64,000 bases of DNA from UBA4416 sp044238845 (GCA_044238845.1 JBIICN010000003.1:94971-158970), one strand, 5' to 3'; shown: positions 43,202-53,178, counted from the stretch's first letter. A program made the numbers and translations. The notes: a model not told the origin generated them from the sequence alone.

Positions 43202-43482
43202 TACAAATAATTTTACATATTTCGAATTCAATAAGTTGAATTATCGGAGAAATGATAATGTAATTTATTGATTGTCTATATCATTATACAATTGTGATTA
43301 AAGAAAGGTAATTCATAAAGTCAGTTAGCTTTTGAATTTGACATAAGAATAAATTAAATATGAATTGAGTAATGCGAAATAAGTACAATCATAAAAACAA
43401 TTTTAGTAGTAGCTAAAGCGTTAATTATTAAACCCATGATTTAATAAATATTGATGAAGAATTAATCTAAATCCAATCTTAA

Positions 43483-43529
43483 ACACCTGTCAGGTTTTTA
43501 CATAAACTTGCTAAAAACCTGACAGGTGT
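43483..43529. repeat. REP-like palindrome, stray copy
   Basis: ACACCTGTCAGGTTTTTA (43483-43500) and TAAAAACCTGACAGGTGT (43512-43529) are perfect 18-bp arms around an 11-base loop. The arms share their first 16 bases with the palindrome at 15340 next to the RAYT gene. It lies 13 bases after the lipoprotein stop and may also end transcription. The rest of the gap 43115-43541 holds no gene I can support. Confidence 0.82.
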
Positions 43530-43541
43530 ATATTGCAAAAA

Positions 43542-44078
43542 TTACTTATCTCTATAAATAACCAAATTAATAATTCCCATTGTTGGTGTACTGTTATCCG
43601 TTAAAGAAACTACAAAAGGCTTACGTTGTCCTTCAAAACAATTATAAACTACAAAGCCTTTATCTTCGGTGGGGTTAGGTAATTTTTTCTCGTAGTAGGT
43701 TTTTAAATCAGTAAATAAACGAGCGCTTAAATCCAAATCACTACAATTAATTTGAACTTCTACTTCGTCTAAACTATCTTTTTGTAAATTATAAGCTACC
43801 GAATAATTTGTAACGCTATCTATGGCATATTCAAAATATAAATAATCATGAGCTACTTCAGATGGAGATTTAGTTTCCGTTTTAGTAATTAAAACGGCTT
43901 TGCTATTTAAATCAATGCCTCTAATTACCCCTTCTTTTGAGCGGATAATTTCATCTAAAACTTCGCTGTATTCCGGAAATACGCGAGGTTTTTTTTGCTC
44001 AACAACTTTAGGATGTTCTCCGCAAGAAAAAAATCCTAAAGCTATTATTAGCAAACTATAATATACTACTTGACGCAT
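43542..44078 (-). CDS. Lipoprotein of unknown function
   Basis: A 178-residue protein with a lipoprotein signal: a hydrophobic stretch ending Gly-Phe-Phe-Ser-Cys, with Cys19 as the likely lipid anchor. The mature domain is small and mixed alpha/beta; no family is recognised. It starts three bases after the lysS stop on the same strand, so it is probably cotranscribed with lysS. Confidence 0.78.
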   Translation of the reverse strand: MRQVVYYSLLIIALGFFSCGEHPKVVEQKKPRVFPEYSEVLDEIIRSKEGVIRGIDLNSKAVLITKTETKSPSEVAHDYLYFEYAIDSVTNYSVAYNLQKDSLDEVEVQINCSDLDLSARLFTDLKTYYEKKLPNPTEDKGFVVYNCFEGQRKPFVVSLTDNSTPTMGIINLVIYRDK

Positions 44079-44081
44079 AAA

Positions 44082-45626
44082 TTATTTTTCTATTTCTTCT
44101 GATGTTACATTTTGTACTTCAGGTCTCATTTGCGGAAACAATAAAACATCTTGTATAGATGGTTGATTAGTTAACAACATGCATAAACGATCAATCCCAA
44201 AACCAATACCTGCTGTTGGAGGCATACCATATTCTAAAGCACGTAAAAAGTCGTAATCAATAAACATGGCTTCATCATCACCACGCTCCATTAATTTCAC
44301 CTGATCTTCAAAACGTTCACGTTGGTCAATTGGATCGTTTAACTCAGAGTATGCATTAGCAATTTCTTTACCGTTAATCATTAACTCAAAACGCTCTACT
44401 AAGCCTGCTTCTGTTCTGTGTTTTTTAGTTAAAGGACTCATCTCAACTGGATAATCAGTAATAAATGTAGGTTGGATATAATGACCTTCGCATTTCTCTC
44501 CGAATAAAGTATCTATTAATTTTGCTTTACCCATTGATTCATCTATTTCTAAATGTAAGGTTTTACAAACTTCTCTTAATTGAGCTTCATCCATTTTACT
44601 GACATCATATCCTGTATGCTCTTTAATGGCATCATAAATAGTAACACGTTTAAAGGGCGGCGCAAAATTAATGGTTTTATCACCTACTGTTAATTCAGTC
44701 GTTCCATGTAAATCCACGGCGATTTTTTCTAATAATTTCTCTGTCGTATTCATCATCCAGAAATAATCTCTGTATGCTGCATAAAATTCTAACACCGTAA
44801 ATTCTGGATTATGCGTTCTATCCATTCCTTCGTTACGGAAGTTACGACTGAATTCGTAAACCCAATCAAAACCACCAACAATTAAACGCTTTAAATATAA
44901 TTCGTTAGCAATTCGCAAATACAACGGAATATCCAAAGCATTGTGGTGAGTTAAAAATGGACGAGCTGCTGCGCCACCAGGAATAGACTGTAATACAGGC
45001 GTATCCACTTCTAATGCGCCATTATCATTTAAGAAATTACGAATAGAAGAAATAATTTTTGTGCGTTGCTCAAATGTTTTTTTAACTTTTGGATTAATAA
45101 TTAAATCTACATAACGCTGACGGTAACGAAACTCAGGATCCGATACTTCGTCAAATGCATTTCCATCAGCATCTGTTTTTACAACAGGCAATGGTTTTAA
45201 AGATTTACTTAATAATTTAAATGACGTCACATGAATGGATGTTTCACCTGTTTTGGTAGTAAACACATATCCTTCAATACCAATGATATCACCTAAGTCA
45301 ATTAATTTTTTCCAAACAACATCATACAAAACTTTGTCATCTTCATTCGGACAAATATCATCGCGACGAACATAAATCTGAATACGTTCTGTGCTATCTT
45401 GAATAACAGCAAAAGCAGCTTTACCCATATCACGAACACTCATGATACGTCCGGCAATACTAATGTCCTTATAATTTAATTTATCACGCTCATAGTTTTC
45501 TTTAATATCTTGAGCAGTTACATTTATTTTAAATTCCTCTGCAGGATAAGGGTCGATGCCTAATTTTTTTAATTCAGCTAACTTTTCTCTTCTTAATTCT
45601 TCTTGTTCACTTAGTTCTTGAAACAT
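44082..45626 (-). CDS. lysS: Lysyl-tRNA synthetase, class II
   Basis: A 514-residue class IIb synthetase that charges tRNA-Lys. The N-terminal OB-fold anticodon-binding domain (about 60-150, with Ile-Ala-Gly-Arg-Ile-Met-Ser-Val-Arg) is followed by the catalytic domain with motif 2 Phe-Arg-Asn-Glu-Gly-Met-Asp-x-x-His-Asn-Pro-Glu-Phe-Thr and motif 3 Gly-Ile-Gly-Phe-Gly-Ile-Asp-Arg near the end. The full length is present. Confidence 0.98.
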   Translation of the reverse strand: MFQELSEQEELRREKLAELKKLGIDPYPAEEFKINVTAQDIKENYERDKLNYKDISIAGRIMSVRDMGKAAFAVIQDSTERIQIYVRRDDICPNEDDKVLYDVVWKKLIDLGDIIGIEGYVFTTKTGETSIHVTSFKLLSKSLKPLPVVKTDADGNAFDEVSDPEFRYRQRYVDLIINPKVKKTFEQRTKIISSIRNFLNDNGALEVDTPVLQSIPGGAAARPFLTHHNALDIPLYLRIANELYLKRLIVGGFDWVYEFSRNFRNEGMDRTHNPEFTVLEFYAAYRDYFWMMNTTEKLLEKIAVDLHGTTELTVGDKTINFAPPFKRVTIYDAIKEHTGYDVSKMDEAQLREVCKTLHLEIDESMGKAKLIDTLFGEKCEGHYIQPTFITDYPVEMSPLTKKHRTEAGLVERFELMINGKEIANAYSELNDPIDQRERFEDQVKLMERGDDEAMFIDYDFLRALEYGMPPTAGIGFGIDRLCMLLTNQPSIQDVLLFPQMRPEVQNVTSEEIEK

Positions 45627-45875
45627 GTTCTGTAATTTTTTGCTCGAAGTTAACTAAATACTAAAGTTTACAGTTAAAGCCAAGGTTCTATCTATTCACA
45701 ATTTATTAATACACTTGTATTTGGTTTAAAACGTAGAATAAACAATTTTATTTGACTATTTGCGTTGTATTTTTAGGCAAAAACTACTTTAAAAAGATTA
45801 AAAATGTAATTAGGCGTAGATAATCAAAAAATTTAAACCATTGATTTTTAATTAGTTATGTAAATATCAGAATAT

Positions 45876-45949
45876 TTTGTTTAACAATATTAAAACATAA
45901 TTAAACAATAAGTATATTTGTTTAACATTTACAGATAATAGTTAAACAT
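45876..45949 (+). promoter_or_regulatory. Repeated TTTGTTTAACA motifs around a -7 element
   Basis: TTTGTTTAACA occurs perfectly at 45876-45886 and 45918-45928, 42 bases apart. TTAAACA occurs at 45902-45908 and 45943-45949. The -7 element TATATTTG lies at 45914-45921, inside the inverted pair TTAAACA (45902) / TGTTTAA (45920). This looks like an operator overlapping the sigma-factor promoter. The rest of 45627-45964 is AT-rich and gene-free. Confidence 0.45.
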
Positions 45950-45964
45950 TTTAAATATACAATC

Positions 45965-46471
45965 ATGACAGCCATAGAATTTAATACCCGAATACTAAAC
46001 GAAAAGCAATCATTGAAAAACTTCGCTTTAAGCCTAACTCATAATAATGATGATGCTTTAGATTTATTACAAGACACTTACGTGAAAGCAATTACTTACC
46101 GCGAAAAGTTTGAAGACAGTACCAACTTAAAAGCTTGGTTATTTACAATTATGAAAAATACGTTCATTAATTCATATCGTAGAGCTGTAAAAACCAAACA
46201 AATTATTCAAACCAATGCTGATATTGCCATGAATAGAGCTTTTAAAAATAATCATCAGGATATTACCGAATCGCGTTTAGCTGCAAAAGATATTTTAAAT
46301 AAAATTGAAAATTTAGAAGATCAATATAAAATTCCTTTTACGAGATATTATAACGGTTTTAAATATGAAGAGATTGCTCAAGAAATGCAACTACCTCTTG
46401 GAACTGTTAAGAGCAGAATATTTTTAGCTCGAAAACAACTGATGGTAGCGATTGAAAAATCGATGAACTAA
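45965..46471 (+). CDS. ECF-type RNA polymerase sigma factor
   Basis: A 168-residue sigma-70-family factor of the extracytoplasmic-function size. Region 2 is visible at about residues 25-65 (Asp-Asp-Ala-Leu-Asp-Leu-Leu-Gln-Asp-Thr-Tyr and Ala-Trp-Leu-Phe-Thr-Ile). Region 4 lies at about 135-163 (Tyr-Glu-Glu-Ile-Ala-Gln-Glu-Met, Gly-Thr-Val-Lys-Ser-Arg-Ile). No anti-sigma gene is adjacent, so control may be at its own promoter, which carries repeated motifs. A strong terminator follows. Confidence 0.94.
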   Translation: MTAIEFNTRILNEKQSLKNFALSLTHNNDDALDLLQDTYVKAITYREKFEDSTNLKAWLFTIMKNTFINSYRRAVKTKQIIQTNADIAMNRAFKNNHQDITESRLAAKDILNKIENLEDQYKIPFTRYYNGFKYEEIAQEMQLPLGTVKSRIFLARKQLMVAIEKSMN

Positions 46472-46505
46472 AAAAAAATCCGATTCAAATGAATCGGATT
46501 TTTTT
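46472..46505. terminator. Bidirectional terminator between the sigma factor and a convergent gene
   Basis: A stem of up to 15 bp (46472-46486 with 46491-46505; core ATCCGATTC/GAATCGGAT) with a 4-base loop AAAT, A-run on the left and T-run on the right. Confidence 0.9.
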
Positions 46506-46522
46506 ATTTAAAAGAGAAATCT

Positions 46523-47554
46523 TTATTTCTTTTTTGATACGTTTTTGTCTAAGTAATTAGAAACTGCATTATTCCAAGAATTTAAATAATTAGAACGTTT
46601 ATTATTTAATTCATTATTAATTTTATTATAATCATTGGATGCTTTATTATAATCATTAACCGCTGCATTAAATTCATTCACTTCAGCCTCTGTTGGATTT
46701 TTACCTTTTTTATCCATAGCTGTTTTTAACTTATCAAACTTTTCTTTTTTCAAGTAAAATTCAATTAATGAAGGCACTTTTGTATCCGCTTCCATAATAT
46801 AAAAATCCAATAAATCATTGCAAGTAGCCTTTAAAGTTGTATTACCTCTATAGGCTGTTATTCCTTTCAATTTCTCCTTTGCTTCTTTTGATAATTTTGA
46901 TAATGATTCCTGATTTTGTTTCATGGCATTGATATCTCCTTTACTTTGGGCCTCGATTAAATAAATTTCCTGCTTATAAGGCTTAAAAAACACTAAATAA
47001 ATTTGGTTATAAAATTTAAACACCTCACTCGCCTTTTCTAATTTCTCAGCCGTTTTAGAATCTTGATCAATTAATTTAATATTATTATTTTTTGCAAATG
47101 TTTCATTTGCTGCTACTGCAATATCAAAAGCAGCTTCTAACTTATCATTAGCAATTTGTTGAGCTAACATGTATGCTTCCATTGCATCATAAGACTGTTC
47201 AGAAATTTCTTCCATGTCCATAATTTTAGCATAATCGTTATTTAATACAGCATAACTAATCTCCAAATATCTCACCACCGAATCTCTAAACGCTGCATCA
47301 CCATTGTAAGGTTGCATATTTTTAATTTTATTCAATCCATTTCTATTCGCATTTATCATTTGACGTCGTTGCCCATCTATTTGACGAGCTTTTTTATTAT
47401 GAGCTACAGCTCTAGTATAATCCCATGTTTCTTCAGATATTTTTTTGAATTCTAAATTAATTTTATCCATGTATTGAACAGGATTCTGAGCTTTTAATTG
47501 GATCGTTGATATCATTACCAACGATAAGATTGTTGTTTTAATAATAGAATTCAT
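46523..47554 (-). CDS. LIC11966-like surface protein
   Basis: A 343-residue exported, almost entirely alpha-helical protein with signal peptide 1-22 (ending Leu-Lys-Ala-Gln). The N-terminal segment with Thr-Trp-Asp-Tyr-Thr-Arg-Ala-Val-Ala-His, and the later Met-Glu-Glu-Ile-Ser-Glu-Gln-Ser-Tyr-Asp-Ala-Met-Glu-Ala-Tyr, match what I know of the LIC11966 surface-protein family of Leptospira and Bacteroidota. Function is unknown. The C-terminal part is Asn/Lys-rich coiled coil. Confidence 0.8.
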   Translation of the reverse strand: MNSIIKTTILSLVMISTIQLKAQNPVQYMDKINLEFKKISEETWDYTRAVAHNKKARQIDGQRRQMINANRNGLNKIKNMQPYNGDAAFRDSVVRYLEISYAVLNNDYAKIMDMEEISEQSYDAMEAYMLAQQIANDKLEAAFDIAVAANETFAKNNNIKLIDQDSKTAEKLEKASEVFKFYNQIYLVFFKPYKQEIYLIEAQSKGDINAMKQNQESLSKLSKEAKEKLKGITAYRGNTTLKATCNDLLDFYIMEADTKVPSLIEFYLKKEKFDKLKTAMDKKGKNPTEAEVNEFNAAVNDYNKASNDYNKINNELNNKRSNYLNSWNNAVSNYLDKNVSKKK

Positions 47555-47593
47555 AAAGTTTGTTTTTGGCTATTTTTGATTTTTGTAAATGTA

Positions 47594-49666
47594 CTATTTT
47601 GATATTTCTTTTAAATCATTAATGATATAAAAAGCTTCGTTTATAAATAAATCTTTTTCAATAGATTCTCGAACCTTTTCGTTAAACTCTTTAGTTTGCT
47701 CATTTACTTCAGTAATTTTTTTATCAAATGTATTATTCAAACACTTAATGTCGGTTGTTGTACTTTGAACAGCTTTTTCATAAGATTTATAAAGGTTTTC
47801 ACTATACTCTTGATATTTTTTAAATTCTTTAAATTTCAAAACCAACTTAGGTGGGTTATTTAAAAAATCAACAATAGAATCCGAACTTTGCTTGTAGCGT
47901 TTAAAATCAGTTGATTTTTGAATGCGTTCGGCTGATTTTTGTTGAATGCCAGCAACACTAATCACTGGATTAGGAGTATAAACCACATTTTTAGTTACGA
48001 CATCTGATTCTAGAAAAAAAGCTTCTTTACTTTCTTTATAAATGGAATAACCTGGAGAACTTGGCAACACAACATCCGGCACAACTCCAGTTCCTTGGTG
48101 AGTTGAATTATTTAAACGATAAAATTTTGCTTGAGTTACTTTAATAAAATCAGTAGCAGTAGCCATTCCATTTCTTACTCTTAAAACATTCGTATCCAAG
48201 GGGTAAACATTTTGCGCAGTGCCTTTTCCATAACTCGTTTGTCCAACCACTAACCCTAAATTATAATCCTTTACAATATTACTAAACAACTCCGAAGCTG
48301 ATGCGCTCGTTTCGTTGATCATCACCACTAATGGCTTTTTAAAAATAGAACCTCGATTAATATCTTTAACTAAAGCCGGTTTTTTATTTTTTTCTTTATA
48401 TATAAACAAAGGACCTTCGTCAACAAAAATCCCAGCTAAATTAACCGCCTCTAACATCGAACCACCTCCATTATTTCTTATATCAATAATTAAACCCGTG
48501 ATGCTATCTCCTTCCAATTTTAAAATTTCTTTGGCAACATCATTTGCGCAACCTGGAGCTGTATTTTGCTCCATATCGGTATAAAAACTCGGCAATGAAA
48601 TATAACCTATATTCCCAGATTTGCTTTTAAGAACATATCCCTTAACAGTATTATCCACTGAAGCCGTTTTTTGTTTAATCAACTTCACTGTTTTTAATTG
48701 TCCGTTTTGCTTTTTAAGAGTTAACTCTAGCTTGTTTTCATTAGTCTTGTCTATCTTTTCTTGAATATCTTCGGCCGTATTACCATCATTCGTCAATACA
48801 TTACCAGCAATTCGAACAGAAATAAATAAATCACCTTCATTAACTTCGTTACTTGTCCATGCCGAACCACCTGGTTCGATATACACAACTTTAATATTTC
48901 CATCATCGTCTTCACTTAAATAAAAACCAAACGATTCAACTTGTGCGGACAATTGCTTATTAAATTCTTTATTTTGTTCTTGAGTAAAGTAATTTGAATG
49001 TGGATCATGTCTTAAAGCAATCGCATTTAACAAATTGGTTTCAACTGTTTTGTTAGCTTCAGCCAACATCTCTTTGATATTTTTTTGGAAATTAGTAATA
49101 ATTGTTTTTGAAAATTCTGATGCTTTGTCGTTAAACTCCAACTCAGTTAATTTCTCGTATCCATCAGTATTGGCAACTCTATCATAACTTCTACTTTTAA
49201 TATTTCTTTCTAATCGTTTTAAATGATATTTAATACTTGGCGAATAAAATGTTTTAGCATTTAAAGATAATGAACGAGCCGTATCATTTTCAGTAAAATT
49301 TAGTTTTTTAGCTGATAAGACAGTCAATAATGAATCAACTGTGGTTAATGCTTTAGTATATATAGTTTGAGCGTTTTTAAAATACTCTTCACTGTTAGCA
49401 TTAACCTGATCAAACAATTGAGCTTTATTAAACTGAAGTGCATTTACATCGCTTTGTTTTAAAACTATACCAACATTATCTAAATCTTTAACAAATAAAT
49501 CTACCGTTTCGCTTGATGTAGTTTCATTGATAGGAATAGGCTTAAAGTGAAACACACTAAAGGTTCCTATTAATTTTTGTGCTTTTGAATTAAAAGAGCC
49601 ACTTTGTGAAAAAGAAGTTAATTGAACAAAGCAAAATAATACGAAGTATGAATAAGAGTTTCTCAA
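47594..49666 (-). CDS. S41-family C-terminal processing protease with PDZ domain
   Basis: A serine protease of the CtpA/tail-specific family, exported. It has a helical N-terminal region, a PDZ-like domain (Gly-Gly-Ser-Ala-Trp ... Gly-Asp-Leu-Phe-Ile-Ser-Val), and a catalytic core with Asn-Gly-Gly-Gly, Glu-Thr-Ser-Ala-Ser-Ala-Ser-Glu and Gly-Lys-Gly-Thr-Ala-Gln. The C-terminal 150 residues are coiled and Lys/Glu-rich. I chose TTG at 49666, which places a typical signal peptide at the N-terminus. An ATG at 49738 is in frame but would overlap the divergent gene and add a poor leader. It probably cleaves envelope proteins. Confidence 0.88.
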   Translation of the reverse strand: MRNSYSYFVLFCFVQLTSFSQSGSFNSKAQKLIGTFSVFHFKPIPINETTSSETVDLFVKDLDNVGIVLKQSDVNALQFNKAQLFDQVNANSEEYFKNAQTIYTKALTTVDSLLTVLSAKKLNFTENDTARSLSLNAKTFYSPSIKYHLKRLERNIKSRSYDRVANTDGYEKLTELEFNDKASEFSKTIITNFQKNIKEMLAEANKTVETNLLNAIALRHDPHSNYFTQEQNKEFNKQLSAQVESFGFYLSEDDDGNIKVVYIEPGGSAWTSNEVNEGDLFISVRIAGNVLTNDGNTAEDIQEKIDKTNENKLELTLKKQNGQLKTVKLIKQKTASVDNTVKGYVLKSKSGNIGYISLPSFYTDMEQNTAPGCANDVAKEILKLEGDSITGLIIDIRNNGGGSMLEAVNLAGIFVDEGPLFIYKEKNKKPALVKDINRGSIFKKPLVVMINETSASASELFSNIVKDYNLGLVVGQTSYGKGTAQNVYPLDTNVLRVRNGMATATDFIKVTQAKFYRLNNSTHQGTGVVPDVVLPSSPGYSIYKESKEAFFLESDVVTKNVVYTPNPVISVAGIQQKSAERIQKSTDFKRYKQSSDSIVDFLNNPPKLVLKFKEFKKYQEYSENLYKSYEKAVQSTTTDIKCLNNTFDKKITEVNEQTKEFNEKVRESIEKDLFINEAFYIINDLKEISK

Positions 49667-49716
49667 TGTTTTTATGTAAAAATGCGAAAAATAAATAATT
49701 AAGCCTATTTTTGGGT

Positions 49717-50682
49717 ATGAATTTTCAGCAAAAAACAACCATATTTATTATCACACTTTTATTAAGTCTATCCACAAGTTTTAAGGCTCAAGACAATGAT
49801 AGCGAAAATACAGATACTACTACTGCACAAAGAGTTTATAAAACAAAGGGATTTCATGCCGGCCTTTATGTTGGTGCATTTTGGGCTAATAAAAATACAG
49901 CCTATATCTATGATGGGTATGGTTTTGATATAAATGGACAACGTAATACATTTAACAATAGTATTCTTTACGACCAAATAGTAAATGTTTATGGCGGTGC
50001 AAATGGTGGTATAGATTATATAGCTCAATTATTAAACGTAAATCCAAATGATTGGAATTTTACTGAACAAGATATGCCATTTAATCTAAGATATACGACA
50101 ACCTATTTGGTTGGCTTAAATACGCGTTATCAAATAAATAAAAAATCAAGTATTACATTAAATATTAATGGCACAAAATTGGTTGTAAATGGCAAATTCA
50201 CCATTCGTTCTGCCAATTCTAATAGTGGTTTAAATAATGCAAATTCTAGTCAAGCAAAATTAAATCAATTCACTATTATTGGCGCCGAGCAACGCTTAAT
50301 GTTTCAATTGGGATATCAAAGAGTATTAGGTAATAATGAGAAATTAAATTTTATGGTAGAAGGTGGGTTAAATGTTATTTTATCAAAAGCTCAAAAAAAT
50401 CAAGCCATTTTAAATACGGATGTCAATAGTGGTCAAAATAACATTACCATTGATTTAATGAACGTATATAATCAATCACCATATAATTTTTACAGTGCTA
50501 AATACTTAGTAGGCGGTGGTATTGGAGCCTTTGGAGGAATAGGACTTCACTTAACATTTAATCCAAAATATACCATACAATTATTATATAATCCATCATA
50601 CGACAGAATTAGCTTAGGCTATAACCCAAAATTTAAATTACAACATGGAGTTGGGTTACGATTTTATTATAACTTAAGTTAA
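49717..50682 (+). CDS. Outer-membrane beta-barrel protein
   Basis: A 321-residue exported protein from ATG at 49717 (an in-frame TTG at 49711 is less likely), with signal peptide 1-24 ending Phe-Lys-Ala-Gln. The mature part alternates hydrophobic and polar residues in strand-length blocks, and the C-terminal strand reads Val-Gly-Leu-Arg-Phe-Tyr-Tyr-Asn-Leu-Ser, typical of Bacteroidota outer-membrane barrels. The function is unknown. It is divergent from the S41 protease and abuts the convergent corA. Confidence 0.82.
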   Translation: MNFQQKTTIFIITLLLSLSTSFKAQDNDSENTDTTTAQRVYKTKGFHAGLYVGAFWANKNTAYIYDGYGFDINGQRNTFNNSILYDQIVNVYGGANGGIDYIAQLLNVNPNDWNFTEQDMPFNLRYTTTYLVGLNTRYQINKKSSITLNINGTKLVVNGKFTIRSANSNSGLNNANSSQAKLNQFTIIGAEQRLMFQLGYQRVLGNNEKLNFMVEGGLNVILSKAQKNQAILNTDVNSGQNNITIDLMNVYNQSPYNFYSAKYLVGGGIGAFGGIGLHLTFNPKYTIQLLYNPSYDRISLGYNPKFKLQHGVGLRFYYNLS

Positions 50683-51729
50683 TTACATCCATTTTTTGCG
50701 TTTGAAATAAATCATCAGACCTATTATCACTGAAAGCATAACTCCCCAAGTAATGAAATAACCATTTTGAGTTTTAAGTTCAGGCATGTTTTCAAAATTC
50801 ATACCGTACACGCCCGCAATAAATGTAACTGGAATAAAAATAGAAGACATAATGGTTAAAACCTTCATCACTTCATTCATTTTATTGGCATTGGTACTTA
50901 AATAAATATCCATGATGCCTGATAATAAATCGCGATAAGTCTCAACCGTATCAATAATTCGTGTCACGTGGTCGCTTAAATCGCGTAAATAGATATCACT
51001 TGAAGGATTGATTAAATGAGTTTCTGATCTTACCATGTTATTAATCATATCTCTTAAAGGCCAAACTTGCTTACGTAAATAAATCATTTCGCGTTTAAGA
51101 TGGTATAATTCTAATAATGATTTTTTATCCCTATCTGAAATAATTTCTTCTTCGATTTCTTCAATCTTATCGCCTATTTTTTCGATGGCTGTAAAATAAC
51201 AATCAACTACAGCATCCATTAAAGCATAAGCCAAATAATCAGCACCTAGTTTTCTCACTCTGCCTTTTCCTTGACGCAAACGATTTCTGATAATTTCAAA
51301 AGCATCTCCATTATTTGGCTCCTGAAAAGACAATACCGTATTTTCAAGCAATACAACTGACAACTGTTCGGATTTAACTTCAGTGGTGTAGCTGATCATT
51401 TTCATGATAGCAACTACATAATTATCATAATCTTCAAACTTTGGGCGCTGATCTACATGAACAATATCTTCCATCGTTAATGGATGAATATTATAAAACT
51501 TACCAATGGCTTCTACCAGTTCTGGCTTATGCAAGCCTTCCACGTTAAGCCATTTAACCATGTTGGGTTTTACATGCGATAAACAATCTGATAAATCGTA
51601 AAACTCTTGTTCAAAAAATTCAGTTTCATTATACTCAATTAACGTAATTTTAATTCTATCTGTTCTTTCTTCTCCAGTATATTGAATAGTACCTGGAGGA
51701 GCGCCAATATGTTTATGCTTAGCTGTCAT
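50683..51729 (-). CDS. corA: CorA family Mg2+/Co2+ transporter
   Basis: A 348-residue inner-membrane channel. The large N-terminal cytoplasmic domain is followed by two C-terminal transmembrane helices, with the selectivity motif Gly309-Met-Asn311 at the end of the first and a Lys/Arg-rich tail (Phe-Lys-Arg-Lys-Lys). It forms a pentamer that imports Mg2+. It stands next to lysC on the same strand with a 32-base gap; a shared transcript is possible. Confidence 0.95.
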   Translation of the reverse strand: MTAKHKHIGAPPGTIQYTGEERTDRIKITLIEYNETEFFEQEFYDLSDCLSHVKPNMVKWLNVEGLHKPELVEAIGKFYNIHPLTMEDIVHVDQRPKFEDYDNYVVAIMKMISYTTEVKSEQLSVVLLENTVLSFQEPNNGDAFEIIRNRLRQGKGRVRKLGADYLAYALMDAVVDCYFTAIEKIGDKIEEIEEEIISDRDKKSLLELYHLKREMIYLRKQVWPLRDMINNMVRSETHLINPSSDIYLRDLSDHVTRIIDTVETYRDLLSGIMDIYLSTNANKMNEVMKVLTIMSSIFIPVTFIAGVYGMNFENMPELKTQNGYFITWGVMLSVIIGLMIYFKRKKWM

Positions 51730-51761
51730 GATAGAAAAATGATTAATTAAATATAAGAAAA

Positions 51762-53036
51762 TTATTCAGCAATTTCATTTTTCATGACCATTTGAACAGT
51801 GAATCGACTTCGTTGTTCTAATAAAATAACCTTATTTGCTGTCAAAATATCTAATGTTTCCTGTGTGTAATAACGAACGGTCATTAATTCTAATCCTGAA
51901 TTATACAACACTTTAAATTGTTGTTGTAGTTCGGCTACCAATGCTTTTATTTTTTCATCATGATCATCGCAACAAACAGAAAAACTAATAGCCGACAATT
52001 GCATTAAATTAATCTTAACTCCATGTTTTGAAAACAGGTCAAAAATATCACTTAGGTTGTCTTCAGCAATAAACGAAAAATCTTTTGGCTGAATAGAAAT
52101 TAACACCTGATCAATTTTAAAAATATAAGAAGGAATATTTAAACGTTTTTCTCCATCTCTAACAACGGTTCCTTCATCTTTAGGTTTTAAAAATGACTTT
52201 ACATATAAAGGAATATTTTTATTTTGTAAAGGTTTAATCGTTTTTGGATGAATAACCGTTGCTCCGTAGTAGGTTAACTCAATCGCATCATGATACGATA
52301 GCTCATCTATTTTTTTGGTATGCGAAAACCATTTTGGATCGGCATTTAATACGCCCGGTACATCTTTCCAAATAGTGACGTTATTAGCATTTAAACAATA
52401 AGCCAAGATAGAAGCAGTATAATCAGAGCCCTCTCGTCCTAAAGTCGTTGTAAAGTTTTCGGAAGTACCTCCAATAAAACCTTGAGTTACGATGATATCA
52501 TAAGAATTAAACATTGGTTGTAAATCTCTTTTCACTAAAGATTCAGTTAATTCGAAATCTACTTTTCCTTCACGGTAACTATTATCTGTTTGAATAAAGC
52601 CTCTTACATCAATCCATTTATTTTTTAATCCAATTTCATTTAAATACGCTGAAACTATTTTAGTAGAAACCACCTCACCGATGCTCACAATTTGATCGTA
52701 CTCAAAATCAAAGCCTTGTGTGGGCTCATCTTCAATAATCCAATACAACTCTACAAATGTATTCTCTAAGTCGTTGTATATGGAATGAGAAGTTGAAGGA
52801 AATAAATGATTGCAGATTTCAAAATGATAGGCTTTAATTTCTTCCAACACTTTTTCGGCATTTTCTACTTTATAAAAATAGGCTTTTGCTAAACGCTCTA
52901 ATGCATTAGTAGTTTTACCCATAGCCGAAATTACTACTGATATTTTTTGCAAAGGAAATTGTTTTAAAACTTCCGCTACATTTTTTACTCCATCTGCATC
53001 TTTAACAGATGCGCCTCCAAACTTAAATACTTGCAT
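51762..53036 (-). CDS. lysC: Aspartate kinase
   Basis: A 424-residue monofunctional aspartate kinase, the first step towards Lys, Thr and Met. The kinase signature at residues 5-10 is Lys-Phe-Gly-Gly-Ala-Ser, where Thr is usual in place of Ala. Thr-Thr-Leu-Gly-Arg-Glu-Gly-Ser-Asp-Tyr-Thr and Trp-Lys-Asp-Val-Pro-Gly confirm the family. The C-terminal region after about 290 holds ACT-like regulatory sequence, so feedback inhibition is expected. There is no homoserine dehydrogenase fusion. A possible -7 element (TATCTTTG) lies very close to the start. Confidence 0.93.
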   Translation of the reverse strand: MQVFKFGGASVKDADGVKNVAEVLKQFPLQKISVVISAMGKTTNALERLAKAYFYKVENAEKVLEEIKAYHFEICNHLFPSTSHSIYNDLENTFVELYWIIEDEPTQGFDFEYDQIVSIGEVVSTKIVSAYLNEIGLKNKWIDVRGFIQTDNSYREGKVDFELTESLVKRDLQPMFNSYDIIVTQGFIGGTSENFTTTLGREGSDYTASILAYCLNANNVTIWKDVPGVLNADPKWFSHTKKIDELSYHDAIELTYYGATVIHPKTIKPLQNKNIPLYVKSFLKPKDEGTVVRDGEKRLNIPSYIFKIDQVLISIQPKDFSFIAEDNLSDIFDLFSKHGVKINLMQLSAISFSVCCDDHDEKIKALVAELQQQFKVLYNSGLELMTVRYYTQETLDILTANKVILLEQRSRFTVQMVMKNEIAE

Positions 53037-53178
53037 ACATTTTTTGTTTAAACAAAGATAAGGATGCTAACAAAATAATTAAGCCGTTAAAATATTTTTT
53101 ATAAACCATTGTTACTTTTTTTTCATCTGTTGTTATAAGATTAACCAACAAACACTAACCTATACTAAAACAACTACT

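Noticed and set aside
49706..49713. TATTTTTG as a promoter for the barrel gene at 49717
   Set aside because: It matches the -7 consensus but lies so close to the ATG that the transcript would start inside the gene.
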